Notes under the pieces: generated by a model
What the model saw: the letters and a program-made list of their open reading frames with translations, nothing else
What the model was told of the DNA's origin: nothing
The model's database searches: none
Made by a program: the position numbers and the translations under genes
Shown here: piece by piece, positions 29,916 to 39,775 of the stretch
Layout: each line of letters opens with the position of its first letter
Position numbering within the stretch: position 1 is the first letter of the stretch
Assembly (NCBI RefSeq): GCF_023283925.1
Contig: NZ_JAKIKX010000005.1
Location: 62,001-126,000, forward strand
From: Shewanella marisflavi
GTDB lineage: Bacteria > Pseudomonadota > Gammaproteobacteria > Enterobacterales > Shewanellaceae
Length of the DNA stretch: 64,000 nucleotides
Direction: 5' to 3'

Positions 29916-30836
29916 ATGTACTTTGAAGGGGCGGAGAAACGCTTATCGCTAACCTTAGTGGCAGCTAGTCCGTCGCTAAGATCTTTGGGCGATGACTTTT
30001 GGCGCCGCGCTCTTTTAAAGAGTGATACAGAGATCCTCTCCAAGCTGAGCTGTGAGCAGTGCGATGCGTACCTGCTCAGCGAATCCAGTTTGTTTGTCTG
30101 GCACGATAATCTGGTGCTCATCACCTGTGGTAATACTCGGCTTATCGAGACGGTACTGAGTCTGGTTGAATCACTCGGTAATGTTCAGATTGCCAGCTTG
30201 AGTTACCAGCGTAAGAGCGAGATTTTACCCGCCTTGCAAAGCAGCCGCTTTGAAGACGATATTGCCCGGCTTAGGGGGATGCTAAGTGGCGATGCCTATC
30301 GCATTGGCCATTTGGATGGTCATCATCACCAGCTTTTTTTATCTGGAGAGATGGTGCAACTTAAGCCGGTTCAAACGGTGCAGATGTATCATATTCGTGG
30401 TGAGTTGGCCGACTATCTGCTTAGCGACAGGCAATCGGCCGAGGGGATAGCCACCAGGCTCAATTTATCTCAGCTGTTACCGGGTTTTTATTTTGATGCG
30501 TACCTGTTCTCGCCATTGGGCTATTCACTCAATGCCCTTAGGGGGGGTGACTATTTCACGGTGCACATCACCCCGCAAGAGGCGAGCTCCTATGTGAGCC
30601 TGGAAACGAATTTGTCGCTCGGCGAAGATCTTGGCGGTATAGTAAATGAGTTGCTAAACCGCTTAAATCCGGTAAGTTGGGATGTTTCAGGATTTGAGGC
30701 CCAGGAGCCAGGATACTGCTCCGAGCAGTATAGCCTGCAGGCCAGCGGTGAATTAACTTTGGCAGATGGCCTAGGCCTTTATATAAAACACTATAAGCAG
30801 CGCGATTGTGAGCAGTTATTGCCCGTTACGCTGTGA
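29916..30836 (+). CDS. speD: S-adenosylmethionine decarboxylase proenzyme, eukaryotic type
   Basis: Makes decarboxylated AdoMet, the aminopropyl donor for spermidine. The 306-residue protein matches the long eukaryotic class, not the short bacterial SpeD. Key sites aligned to the human enzyme: YFEGAEKRL at the N-terminus; LSESSLFV, with self-cleavage expected between Glu56 and Ser57 to give the pyruvoyl group; LITCGNT (Cys71, human Cys82); FSPLGYSLNAL (Phe198 and Ser204, human Phe223 and Ser229); FTVHITP (His217, human His243); SYVSLETNLS. The position of human Glu247 is Gln221 here, with Glu next to it. AAGGAG precedes the ATG. It lies between speA and speB. Confidence 0.93.
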   Translation: MYFEGAEKRLSLTLVAASPSLRSLGDDFWRRALLKSDTEILSKLSCEQCDAYLLSESSLFVWHDNLVLITCGNTRLIETVLSLVESLGNVQIASLSYQRKSEILPALQSSRFEDDIARLRGMLSGDAYRIGHLDGHHHQLFLSGEMVQLKPVQTVQMYHIRGELADYLLSDRQSAEGIATRLNLSQLLPGFYFDAYLFSPLGYSLNALRGGDYFTVHITPQEASSYVSLETNLSLGEDLGGIVNELLNRLNPVSWDVSGFEAQEPGYCSEQYSLQASGELTLADGLGLYIKHYKQRDCEQLLPVTL

Positions 30837-30863
30837 TCTTTACTTCTATTATTTGGAGCAAAT

Positions 30864-31787
30864 ATGACCACTATTGCAGATAAGCCTGATTACTCGCTTT
30901 ACTCAAATGCATTTGGTTATTTAAGACAACCACTGGATTTTAAACCGCTTGAAAGCGATGCTGATGTGGTGGTTTTGGGCTTGCCGTTTGATATGGCCAC
31001 TACTGGTCGCTCGGGTGGTCGTATGGGCCCTGGCGCTATTCGTCAGGCGTCGGTGAATCTGGCCTGGGAAGAGTGCCGCTGGCCATGGGATTTTAAGTTG
31101 TCCGATCACCTTAAAATGGTCGATGCGGGCGATCTCGTATACGACTGTGGCGATGCAGCCGATTTCACCCAGCGTGTCGAAGACTTTGCCACGGCGATCC
31201 TCGATTCTGGCAAGGCGCTGATCAGTTTTGGTGGTGATCATTTTGTGACCCTGCCGCTGCTGCGTGCTCACTATAAGAAACATGGCAAGATGGCGCTGCT
31301 GCATTTCGATGCGCACACAGATACCTATAGCCAAGGCAGCAAGTACGACCATGGCACCATGTTCTTCCACGCGCCTAATGAAGGGATCATCGATGCCTCC
31401 CACTCAGTGCAGGTGGGGATTCGTACCGAATATGACAAGCCAAGCCATCTGTTCAAGGTTATCGATGCGGCCGCTGCCAATGAGCTAAGCGCCGATGAGA
31501 TTGTTGCCCAGATTAAAGACCGTGTCGGCGATATGCCATTGTATATCACCTTCGATATCGACTGTTTGGATCCTGCTTTTGCCCCTGGCACGGGCACACC
31601 AGTTTGTGGTGGCCTCACCAGCGACAAGGCGATGAAGATCATCCGTGGTCTGCGGGGCATGAATGTAGTGGGCATGGACGTCGTCGAAGTGGCCCCCGCC
31701 TATGACAGCGCCGAAATTACGGCCCTTGCGGGTGCAACCTTAGGGCTAGAGATGCTGCACGTTTGGGCCTGCGCACATAAGAAGTAA
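30864..31787 (+). CDS. speB: Agmatinase
   Basis: SpeB hydrolyses agmatine to putrescine and urea. The 307-residue ureohydrolase shows the manganese motifs GGDHFVTLP (His near 121), HFDAHTDTY (Asp/His/Asp near 146-150) and [18 protein letters not shown] (two Asp near 230). [16 protein letters not shown] and [11 protein letters not shown] are also conserved. It follows speD by 27 bases and completes the arginine-agmatine-putrescine route begun by speA. No spermidine synthase gene is in the window. Confidence 0.94.
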   Translation: MTTIADKPDYSLYSNAFGYLRQPLDFKPLESDADVVVLGLPFDMATTGRSGGRMGPGAIRQASVNLAWEECRWPWDFKLSDHLKMVDAGDLVYDCGDAADFTQRVEDFATAILDSGKALISFGGDHFVTLPLLRAHYKKHGKMALLHFDAHTDTYSQGSKYDHGTMFFHAPNEGIIDASHSVQVGIRTEYDKPSHLFKVIDAAAANELSADEIVAQIKDRVGDMPLYITFDIDCLDPAFAPGTGTPVCGGLTSDKAMKIIRGLRGMNVVGMDVVEVAPAYDSAEITALAGATLGLEMLHVWACAHKK

Positions 31788-31814
31788 GCTAAATCAGGAC
31801 GGGTAAGGAAGCAG

Positions 31815-32471
31815 ATGTCGAACTTAAGTGATATTAGACGCGAGTACACCTTGGGTGGGCTGCATCGAGAAGAACTGCCGGATAACCCTATGGTCTTGTT
31901 CGAGAAGTGGATAGAGCAGATTAGGGATTCTGAGATCTTGCCGGATCCTACCGCCATGTCGGTAGCGACTGTCGACGCCGATGGTCAGCCGTTTCAGCGC
32001 ATCGTGTTGTTAAAACGCTTCGATGACGAGGGGTTTGTGTTTTTTACCAACCTTGCTAGTCGTAAGTCGGAGCAGATTGCGCAGAATAACAAGGTGAGCT
32101 TGCTGTTTCCCTGGCATGCTCTGGAGCGTCAGGTTGCGGTGACAGGGGTTGCCGAGCAGCTCTCGACTGCAGAGGTGCTCAAGTACTTCGTGACGCGTCC
32201 TAAAGAGAGTCAGATTGCCGCCTGGGTATCTAAACAGTCCAGCAAAATATCGGCCCGTCAGGCATTGGAGAGCAAGTTTGCCGAGATGAAGGCTAAATTT
32301 AGCCAGGGCGAAGTGCCACTACCTAAATTCTGGGGTGGCTATCGGGTGCGTCCTAGTAGCATAGAGTTTTGGCAAGGCGGCGAATATCGTCTGCATGATC
32401 GTTTCCTCTATACCCGTAAAGACTCAAGCGGTATAGAAAACGGCTGGGATATCGACCGGCTGGCGCCCTAA
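31815..32471 (+). CDS. pdxH: Pyridoxamine/pyridoxine 5'-phosphate oxidase
   Basis: PdxH oxidises PNP or PMP to PLP with FMN. The 218-residue protein contains [11 protein letters not shown] and [14 protein letters not shown] at the start, [29 protein letters not shown] (FMN site, about 60-90), [15 protein letters not shown] and the C-terminal [28 protein letters not shown], all family signatures. It is 27 bases after speB on the same strand; SpeA needs PLP, which may explain the linkage. A strong terminator closes the unit. Confidence 0.95.
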   Translation: MSNLSDIRREYTLGGLHREELPDNPMVLFEKWIEQIRDSEILPDPTAMSVATVDADGQPFQRIVLLKRFDDEGFVFFTNLASRKSEQIAQNNKVSLLFPWHALERQVAVTGVAEQLSTAEVLKYFVTRPKESQIAAWVSKQSSKISARQALESKFAEMKAKFSQGEVPLPKFWGGYRVRPSSIEFWQGGEYRLHDRFLYTRKDSSGIENGWDIDRLAP

Positions 32472-32500
32472 GCGTTCCGATATCAAAGTGTTTGAGCTAT

Positions 32501-32531
32501 AAAAAAACCACCGCAATGCGGTGGTTTTTTT
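32501..32531. terminator. Bidirectional intrinsic terminator after pdxH
   Basis: The stem aaccaccgca / tgcggtggtt is flanked by A and T runs of about seven. It ends the speA-pdxH unit on the plus strand and the convergent hypothetical gene on the minus strand. Confidence 0.9.
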
Positions 32532-32549
32532 GTGTCGTAGCGACGGCTG

Positions 32550-33326
32550 TTACCATTTCTTTTTCGGCTGGAACAGCACGTCGATATCATCCTCGTCACT
32601 CTTCTGCTGCGGCGCGTTAGGCTGCGCCATCTTCTGGGCGCCCATGATCTCATCGAGCAGTAATTTGGCTTCGTCCACTTTATTGGTAATAAAAGGATCG
32701 TTTGGCGTCAGCGCCTTAATCGTATGCAGAGTGGCTAACGCCTTAGTGACCATCTGTTTAGAGGAACCATATTGTTTCATAAAACAGGCGCTGCGGGCGC
32801 GGGAAAGCATGGAATCGACATTAATTCTCAGCTGCAGGTTATCGACGCGAGCTTCTTCTTGAGCAAAAATGTTCGGGTCAACTTTGCCCTTATTGTGCTC
32901 GGCGCGCAATATCGCCTTGAGCTTCTTAAGTACTTTGACTAAATCTAAGATCTGCTTATCGGTATCCGGCAGGCGAAAACCTTCGATGGCGGGTGTCTGT
33001 TTTTGAGCGTTTTGTAAGTTTTCAATCTGACCACTGAGATCTGTGAGTCGACGTTTGTAATCGTTAGCTTGAGGGCCACCGAGAGAGACTGACAAGGTCA
33101 ACGCTTCTTGTACACGCTTATAGAGGATCAGAACCAGATTGGTAGAGCAGGGGAACATGCCTGTGCATGAAAGCACGTTCTCGGTTTCGTCGATAATGGC
33201 TCTCTGTCTGGCTAATTCAGTTCTGCGTTCGGCTTCGGCGCGTTCTTTTTGTTGTTGGATCACATTGATGCCAATAACCAGTAGCAGCAACGCACCAATG
33301 AGGATCAGAACCAAAGTAAATATCAT
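32550..33326 (-). CDS. Hypothetical membrane-anchored protein with coiled-coil (258 aa)
   Basis: I do not recognise the family. An N-terminal hydrophobic helix (residues 1-24, TLVLILIGALLLLVIGINVI) is followed by a charged coiled-coil stretch QQQKERAEAERRTELARQRAIIDETE, a short two-cysteine segment LSCTGMFPCS, and a helical body. The C-terminal 30 residues are polar and acidic, ending DVLFQPKKKW. The single anchor without cleavage site suggests a protein tethered to the inner membrane. It is divergent from cysB. Confidence 0.7.
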   Translation of the reverse strand: MIFTLVLILIGALLLLVIGINVIQQQKERAEAERRTELARQRAIIDETENVLSCTGMFPCSTNLVLILYKRVQEALTLSVSLGGPQANDYKRRLTDLSGQIENLQNAQKQTPAIEGFRLPDTDKQILDLVKVLKKLKAILRAEHNKGKVDPNIFAQEEARVDNLQLRINVDSMLSRARSACFMKQYGSSKQMVTKALATLHTIKALTPNDPFITNKVDEAKLLLDEIMGAQKMAQPNAPQQKSDEDDIDVLFQPKKKW

Positions 33327-33416
33327 AGAGCTACCATTCTTTTTGTAATTCCATTAATGCTACTATAAATCAATACGCTAGCATAGTTATCTTAGACTAG
33401 CTTTATCTTAATGTCG

Positions 33417-33432
33417 TGTGATTCATCTCACC
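33417..33432. promoter_or_regulatory. CRP-like site in the cysB/hypothetical divergent region
   Basis: tgtga-ttcatc-tcacc matches the CRP consensus tgtga-N6-tcaca at nine of ten core positions. A tatatt box follows at 33440-33445, which could be the cysB -10 box; the site would then overlap the -35 region, a repressing position. It may instead serve the minus-strand gene. The region as a whole (33327-33565) holds no gene. Confidence 0.4.
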
Positions 33433-33562
33433 TCTATGCTATATTCCCCTTTGATTTAATTTTATGCCTGTACTATAACTAATTCTTATACATAACTATT
33501 ATGTTAGCGTACTGAATTCTGGCTGTGACTCCCCTGGAGAAGCCGGCTTTTGCAAAGGATAG

Positions 33563-34540
<978 letters not shown>

Positions 34541-34559
34541 CAAGCTGTACTGGTCCCAT

Positions 34560-34588
34560 AAAAAAACTCGCCTTAAGGCGAGTTTTTC
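34560..34588. terminator. Bidirectional terminator between cysB and sdaA
   Basis: The stem actcgcctt / aaggcgagt is flanked by A and T runs. It ends cysB on the plus strand and sdaA on the minus strand, 14 bases from the sdaA stop. Confidence 0.88.
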
Positions 34589-34601
34589 TTTAAGCAGTGG
34601 A

Positions 34602-35978
34602 TTAACACTCTACGATATTTACCGCGAGTCCGCCTTTGGCGGTTTCCTTGTATTTACTGCGCATATCTTTACCCGTATCCATCATGGTCTTAATCACCTT
34701 ATCGAGTGAGACCTTGTGGTTACCGTCGCCGCGCATCGCCAGGCGTGAGGCGTTAATGGCCTTGACCGCGCCCATGGCGTTGCGTTCGATACAAGGTACC
34801 TGCACTAAGCCACCGACAGGATCACAGGTCAGACCCAGGTTGTGCTCCATACCGATCTCGGCAGCGTTTTCCACATGTTCTACCGTGCCGCCCATGATCT
34901 CTGTAAGCGCTGCAGCGGCCATAGAGCAAGCTACACCGACTTCACCCTGGCAGCCTACCTCGGCGCCTGAAATGGATGCATTCTTCTTATAAAGAATACC
35001 GATGGCAGCAGCGGTAAGCAGGTACTGACAGCAGATATCCACATCCACCTCTTGAACAAAGGTGTCATAGTAACAAAGTACGGCAGGGATGATGCCCGCA
35101 GCACCATTGGTTGGCGCGGTTACTACGCGATCGCCTGCGGCATTTTGCTCGTTTACCGCTAGCGCAAACAGATCGACCCAGTCCATGGCAGTAAGAGGAT
35201 CGACGACAGTCTTGCTCTCAGCCTTGAGGCGACGATAAAGCGCTGGCGCTCTGCGTCTGAGTTTAAGACCACCTGGGAGTATGCCCTCTTTTTGGTAGCC
35301 ACGTTCGACACAGCTCTTCATGGTTTGCCATATGGTCCACAGGCGCTCTTTCACCTCTTTTTCGCTGGCGATGGACAGTTCGTTTTCCATCATCAGCGCA
35401 GAGATGCTCAGGCCGTTTTCGACACACATGTCGAGCAGTTCGGCGGCACTGTTAAAGTCATAGGGCGCTGCTTCGATGGGCGAGGCGGGGGAGGCGTCTT
35501 GAGCGAGAATCTCATCTTCATCTAAGATGAAGCCGCCGCCTACCGAGTAGTAGGTGCGCTGATAGATGCAGTTGCCTTTTGCATAGGCGTATAGGGTCAT
35601 GGCGTTGGCATGGGCCGGTAGACTCTTGCGTCTGTGATAGGTAATACCATCTTCACGACTAAAGCGTACCACCTTGTTATTGGGCATGGTTAAGGTTTGG
35701 CTGTCGTGTACCTGTGCCAGGGTGGCATCGATTTTGTCTGTATCGACGGTTTCGGGGGCTTCGCCCATGAGGCCGAGGATCACGGCTTTACCTGTGCCGT
35801 GGCCTTTACCTGTTTGCCCTAGGGAGCCAAACAGCTCAGATCTCAGCTCATCTGTTTCTGCAAGGTGACCATGTTTCTCTAAATCTCGAATAAAGATATT
35901 CCCCGCTTTCATGGGGCCAACGGTATGGGAGCTTGAGGGACCGATACCAATTTTAAACATGTCAAAAACGCTAATCAT
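34602..35978 (-). CDS. sdaA: L-serine ammonia-lyase (L-serine dehydratase)
   Basis: Converts L-serine to pyruvate and ammonia with an oxygen-sensitive [4Fe-4S] cluster. The 458-residue single-chain enzyme begins [26 protein letters not shown] as in E. coli SdaA. The C-terminal domain carries the cluster cysteines in [43 protein letters not shown] and the tail. The N-terminal beta domain (about 1-160) is complete. It is monocistronic with a long, repeat-rich upstream region shared with nagZ. Confidence 0.95.
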   Translation of the reverse strand: MISVFDMFKIGIGPSSSHTVGPMKAGNIFIRDLEKHGHLAETDELRSELFGSLGQTGKGHGTGKAVILGLMGEAPETVDTDKIDATLAQVHDSQTLTMPNNKVVRFSREDGITYHRRKSLPAHANAMTLYAYAKGNCIYQRTYYSVGGGFILDEDEILAQDASPASPIEAAPYDFNSAAELLDMCVENGLSISALMMENELSIASEKEVKERLWTIWQTMKSCVERGYQKEGILPGGLKLRRRAPALYRRLKAESKTVVDPLTAMDWVDLFALAVNEQNAAGDRVVTAPTNGAAGIIPAVLCYYDTFVQEVDVDICCQYLLTAAAIGILYKKNASISGAEVGCQGEVGVACSMAAAALTEIMGGTVEHVENAAEIGMEHNLGLTCDPVGGLVQVPCIERNAMGAVKAINASRLAMRGDGNHKVSLDKVIKTMMDTGKDMRSKYKETAKGGLAVNIVEC

Positions 35979-36335
35979 TATAAAACCCTGTCGTATTCAT
36001 TATTTTCGTTATTCAGTCTCAGTGATTTTAGGCTAAATAAATTATTCATGCCCAAAGGGCGTCAATATTGCCCTGTTGTGCTAATCTTGCGAGCACATTA
36101 AGATTATCAATTATTAAGTATCCCATACTTTAGTCGCAGCTTTCGCATTAGTTTTTTTTAGGAATTACTTTCGCATTAGGCATACTATTGCTAATGAGTT
36201 TGCCTCTTGATTTATAAGTGAGATAAAGGCTGCTTTATCAAATTTATACAAAGACTTATGCCATCTAGTTATTCAACTTGTTTTTTACTAAAGTTTGATT
36301 ATTAAGCTTGTTTAACAGTTTTTTTAGGGGGAGTT
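35979..36335. promoter_or_regulatory. Divergent sdaA/nagZ region with palindrome and direct repeats
   Basis: No gene is seen in these 357 bases. It holds a palindrome tgtgct-N9-agcaca (36077-36097), an exact 11-base direct repeat tttcgcattag at 36141-36151 and 36169-36179 (28 bases apart), the second copy also forming cattag/ctaatg, and a 7-bp hairpin gataaag/ctttatc at 36222-36239. These are good candidates for regulator binding, but I cannot name the regulator. Confidence 0.45.
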
Positions 36336-37349
36336 TTGAGTTATTTAATGATGGATTTGTTATCCACTCAAATGAATGAGCTGGAGAGCCGCCAACTTAT
36401 GCACCCTATGGTGGGGGGCGTCATCTTGTTTTCCCGCAATTATCAGGATCGCCAGCAGCTTTGTGAGCTGGTGGCTTCAATGCGTGCCGTGCGCCCTGAA
36501 CTCCTTATTGCCGTGGATCACGAAGGGGGCCGGGTTCAGCGCTTTATTGATGGTTTTAGCAAGATCCCAGCGATGGGGGATATCTTACCGGCGGCAAAGC
36601 AGGATATGACCTTGGCGAAGGCGTGGGCTACCGAGCTGGGTTTTCTGATGGCTGTGGAGTTATTGAGCTGTGATATCGATTTGAGTTTTGCCCCTGTGCT
36701 GGATCTGAACGGTATCAGCCAGGTGATCGGTAAGCGCGCCTTTAGCGATAGGCCCGACGAGGTTATTGTGCTGGCCGATGCTTTTATTCAGGGAATGGCC
36801 GATGCTGGAATGGCTGCAGTTGGGAAACATTTCCCCGGCCACGGTAGTGTGGCGGCCGATTCACATATCGCCAAGCCAGTTGATGAGCGTAGTGAAGATG
36901 AGATCCGCGCCTTGGACATGAAGCCATTTAAACAATTGATGGCTAAGCAGCGCCTGCAAGGGGTTATGCCGGCTCATGTTATCTATCCTAAGGTGGATAA
37001 CAATCCGGCAGGTTTCTCTGCCTATTGGCTAAAGCAGGTGTTAAGGGAAGAGCTCAAGTTTGATGGCGTGATCTTCTCTGATGATCTGGGTATGAAAGGC
37101 GCAGGTGTTGTTGGCGGCTATCCCGAGCGCGCAAAGGCGGCCATTGAGGCGGGATGTGACATGATTTTGCTCTGTAACGATAGTGAAGGCATCAATCAGC
37201 TGCTTACCTCTTTTACCTGGCCGGAGCAGGGCCCGCAAGTACCGGCGCGTAAACTCTTGGCTAATAGCACTCAGGTGGCCAAGGCGCTTGAGGATGAATC
37301 TCGCTATCTTGAGGCAAGAAGGATAGCAGAGCAGATTTGTATGGGCTAA
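36336..37349 (+). CDS. nagZ: Beta-N-acetylglucosaminidase NagZ (glycoside hydrolase 3)
   Basis: NagZ removes GlcNAc from recycled anhydromuropeptides in the cytosol, which affects ampC-type signalling. The 337-residue GH3 enzyme has HPMVGGVILFSRNY at the start, AVDHEGGRVQRF, GKHFPGHGSVAADSHI (catalytic His/Asp loop, near 165-180) and GVIFSDDLGMKGA (nucleophile Asp, near 247). The start is TTG, chosen because an unusually strong aggggga ribosome site sits 5 bases before it; the next ATG lies four codons downstream, too far from that site. It is followed by ycfP as in E. coli. Confidence 0.94.
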   Translation: MSYLMMDLLSTQMNELESRQLMHPMVGGVILFSRNYQDRQQLCELVASMRAVRPELLIAVDHEGGRVQRFIDGFSKIPAMGDILPAAKQDMTLAKAWATELGFLMAVELLSCDIDLSFAPVLDLNGISQVIGKRAFSDRPDEVIVLADAFIQGMADAGMAAVGKHFPGHGSVAADSHIAKPVDERSEDEIRALDMKPFKQLMAKQRLQGVMPAHVIYPKVDNNPAGFSAYWLKQVLREELKFDGVIFSDDLGMKGAGVVGGYPERAKAAIEAGCDMILLCNDSEGINQLLTSFTWPEQGPQVPARKLLANSTQVAKALEDESRYLEARRIAEQICMG

Positions 37350-37424
37350 ATTTGATGTAGCGCAACAACAGCTTGTGATGAGTTAGCTAAAGTTAATATT
37401 CACTCTTTATCAGCAGGTAACAGA

Positions 37425-37967
37425 ATGATCCTCTATTTCCATGGTTTTGATGCCACCAGTCCAGGTAATCATGAAAAAATGCGCCAGTTGCAGTTTGTCG
37501 ATCCCGATGTGCGTCTGGTCAGTTACAGCACGCTTCATCCCAAGCATGATATGCAATATCTGCTTAATGAGGTGAGTCGTCAATTGAAACAGAGTGATGA
37601 CCCCGCGCCACTGGCAATTGGCGTCGGCCTTGGAGGCTACTGGGCAGAGCGTATAGGATTTTTGAATGGTCTTAAGACAGTGATGATAAATCCTAATCTA
37701 CATCCGGAAGACAACATGGTGGGCAAAATTGACAGGCCTGAGGAATATGCGGATATCGCCAGCAAGTGTGTCAGCCAGTTCAGAGAGAAGCACAAGGGAC
37801 GCGGCATGTGTATCTTATCCCGTCAGGATGAGGTGCATGACAACGAGGCGGTTGCCGATGCGTTAACCCCGTTTTATCCCATAGTATGGGATGAAGAGCA
37901 GTTACATAAGTTTCCTTCCTTGTCTGCGCACCTGACTGAGATTAAAGCTTTTAAAGAGCAGCAGTAA
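37425..37967 (+). CDS. ycfP: YcfP-family esterase-like protein
   Basis: A 180-residue alpha/beta-hydrolase-like protein of the UPF0227 group. The N-terminus [43 protein letters not shown] matches E. coli YcfP, which also follows nagZ. The nucleophile-elbow position reads [13 protein letters not shown], where the usual Ser of GxSxG is Leu, so classical hydrolase activity is doubtful. Function is not established. A terminator follows. Confidence 0.9.
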   Translation: MILYFHGFDATSPGNHEKMRQLQFVDPDVRLVSYSTLHPKHDMQYLLNEVSRQLKQSDDPAPLAIGVGLGGYWAERIGFLNGLKTVMINPNLHPEDNMVGKIDRPEEYADIASKCVSQFREKHKGRGMCILSRQDEVHDNEAVADALTPFYPIVWDEEQLHKFPSLSAHLTEIKAFKEQQ

Positions 37968-37984
37968 ACTAAACCTCTTGAAAT

Positions 37985-38007
37985 GGGAGCCTGAGGGCTC
38001 CTTTTTT
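37985..38007 (+). terminator. Intrinsic terminator after ycfP
   Basis: The stem ggagcc / ggctcc with a four-base loop is followed by six T, 17 bases after the ycfP stop. Confidence 0.85.
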
Positions 38008-38254
38008 ATGGGCGTCATTTAGACCTTCTAACGGGGACTTCTGCTGCCAATGACAGATTGCTAGCGACTTATGAGGAAGCTTGAGTAAGGTTTAGTTGAT
38101 TATTCTGTGTTCAGATGACTGCGCAATCGTATGTAATAGTCATTTCTTGCCATTCAAATCTAGCATCACTTATCCATTTTATGATACAACATGATACATA
38201 TTGTTACATGATGGTCTTAAAGACCTTTTCCCAGTTTGCGTATGTCGCCCGATG

Positions 38255-38288
38255 CAGCTAACCACTTTATTAGTTAGCTGTTTTTTTT
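38255..38288 (+). terminator. Orphan intrinsic terminator (possible small-RNA 3' end)
   Basis: The stem cagctaac / gttagctg (8 bp, 10-base loop) is followed by eight T. It lies 250 bases beyond the ycfP terminator and 72 bases before acyP, with no coding frame between. Just upstream, ggtcttaaagacc (38214-38226) is a further hairpin. Such an arrangement, hairpins ending in a long T-run with no gene, is typical of a small RNA of roughly 100 bases. Confidence 0.8.
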
Positions 38289-38360
38289 GTCTATTTTTTG
38301 CCCATCCCACCAGATTGGGTTATCTTCAAAGGGTTAGATGATAAGAAGAATGAGGCGCAG

Positions 38361-38630
38361 ATGAAGCGGGTATTATTGACAATATCGGGAAAGGTTCAGG
38401 GCGTGTGTTTTAGGCGCTACAGTCAGCTTAAGGCAAATGAGCTGGGGCTGACAGGTTATGCGAAAAATCTTGAAGATGGCCGTGTGATGATTTTATTGCA
38501 AGGTGGTGGCTCGGCGGTAGATCGTTTTATTGCCTGGAGTGAGCAGGGCTCGCCTCAGTCGGTAGTAGACAATGTGTTAGTCGAAGAAGATGAGGCTGAC
38601 GAGATCTACCTCGATTTTTCTGTCTATTGA
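38361..38630 (+). CDS. acyP: Acylphosphatase
   Basis: Hydrolyses acyl phosphates. The 89-residue protein shows the two signature blocks: ISGKVQGVCFRRYSQLKA (catalytic Arg) and GLTGYAKNLEDGRV (catalytic Asn). The ATG at 38361 is chosen over an upstream in-frame start because GAGG sits 7 bases before it and MKRVLLTISGKVQGV fits the family N-terminus. Its C-terminal codons are partly repeated about 200 bases downstream. Confidence 0.93.
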   Translation: MKRVLLTISGKVQGVCFRRYSQLKANELGLTGYAKNLEDGRVMILLQGGGSAVDRFIAWSEQGSPQSVVDNVLVEEDEADEIYLDFSVY

Positions 38631-38778
38631 CGCAAGCTCGCCGCTAAGGTGTTTCCACTTACTGGTATTTCTTCAGGGTTTACACCAAAGCACTAAGCGA
38701 TGCTCGAATTGATGCTTAACACCATTGCTATTATGACGTGAGCAGAATGGCTACTATCTGTAACTGTGCCGGTTAACG

Positions 38779-38847
38779 GTGTTGGTCGAAGAAATCGAGG
38801 AAGATGAGAACGACCTCGATTTTTCTCTCTATGAGTTTGCTTTGTGA
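38779..38847 (+). pseudogene. Degenerate copy of the acyP 3' end
   Basis: The frame from gtg at 38779 reads VLVEEIEEDENDLDFSLY and then EFAL and a stop, against VLVEEDEADEIYLDFSVY at the end of acyP (38574-38627). Over 54 aligned bases I count 44 identical, with no gap. The rest of acyP is not recognisable upstream of this copy, and no start or ribosome site serves it. It is a fragment left by a partial tandem duplication. Confidence 0.65.
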
Positions 38848-38866
38848 ATATCAGCCTAGCTTTGTA

Positions 38867-39775
38867 CTAAAGCGAGCCAGATTCGCTGGGCTGCTCCATC
38901 TTTCTGATCTGTAAAATCATTCCCATGTTGGGATGATCAAAGTAGTGTATTTCATCACTCTTCACCCGCTTGTTTTGCGTCATATAGATACTGTGCAAAT
39001 AGGGGACCTGGAGCATTGCTGTTTCATCAGCTAATTGTGGCTGACGTTTGCTCCCTTCTCTATGGAGTGTTAAACCAGTTTCCACATAAAGATAGTGATT
39101 CAGATAGATATTGAGCGTGCCATCGAGTGCCCAGATAGGCTCTGCTTGTTTGTCGTCGAAATTTAGATCGAAGTTAAACTGTGGAATCGCTTCATTTTGT
39201 GACGCTTGAGTCCCATTGGTGGCAAAGCCGCTTTCATTAAAGCGATCTGAGTAATCTTCTCCGGCAAAGAGGCGCACAGGTTTGGCTTGATGGCGCGGCA
39301 ACATAGATTGTTGCCAAGTCATATGTAGCAGCCCCTTGTGGCCCGCTTCTCGTTTTAGGGTGGCTATCATGTCGCCAAACTGTGACTGAGAATCGGCCAG
39401 TAATACTGTGCCAGCACCTGGTGTCGCATATTGTGGCGTCGCTGCGCCTATGGTAACGGGAATACTGCTTGGATGGGTGACCTGTGCCTGTTGCAACTGT
39501 TTGTCGCACGCATCAGGTGTTTCTAACCATTGCTGGGCACTACAACCTTCCAATCCCAAACTTGCCCCTGTGATATTGGTAGCAAACAGGGGGGAGATCA
39601 TGTCGATGGGTTGACGAGTATGGCGGCTCGTCGGTGCTGACAAGGTTTCTTCCAGCTGGCTTCCCTGACGCTCAAACAGGTAGACTTCCACTTCAAACCA
39701 ACGCTCTGCGTCTGCCCAAGTTGGAAAAGACAGTGAGGTGAGGGTGGTTACCAATAAAAGACTCTTTTTAAGCAC
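38867..39775 (-). CDS. csiV: CsiV-family periplasmic protein
   Basis: A 302-residue exported protein. The signal peptide is MLKKSLLLVTTLTSLSFPTWADA (residues 1-23) and the mature part begins with RWFEVEVYLFERQG, the conserved opening of the CsiV family described in Vibrio and Shewanella next to mfd; members were reported to bind peptidoglycan. I chose the GTG at 39775, with GGAG 7 bases upstream, over an earlier TTG at 39787. It overlaps the mfd stop by 8 bases and is coupled to mfd. Confidence 0.85.
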   Translation of the reverse strand: MLKKSLLLVTTLTSLSFPTWADAERWFEVEVYLFERQGSQLEETLSAPTSRHTRQPIDMISPLFATNITGASLGLEGCSAQQWLETPDACDKQLQQAQVTHPSSIPVTIGAATPQYATPGAGTVLLADSQSQFGDMIATLKREAGHKGLLHMTWQQSMLPRHQAKPVRLFAGEDYSDRFNESGFATNGTQASQNEAIPQFNFDLNFDDKQAEPIWALDGTLNIYLNHYLYVETGLTLHREGSKRQPQLADETAMLQVPYLHSIYMTQNKRVKSDEIHYFDHPNMGMILQIRKMEQPSESGSL

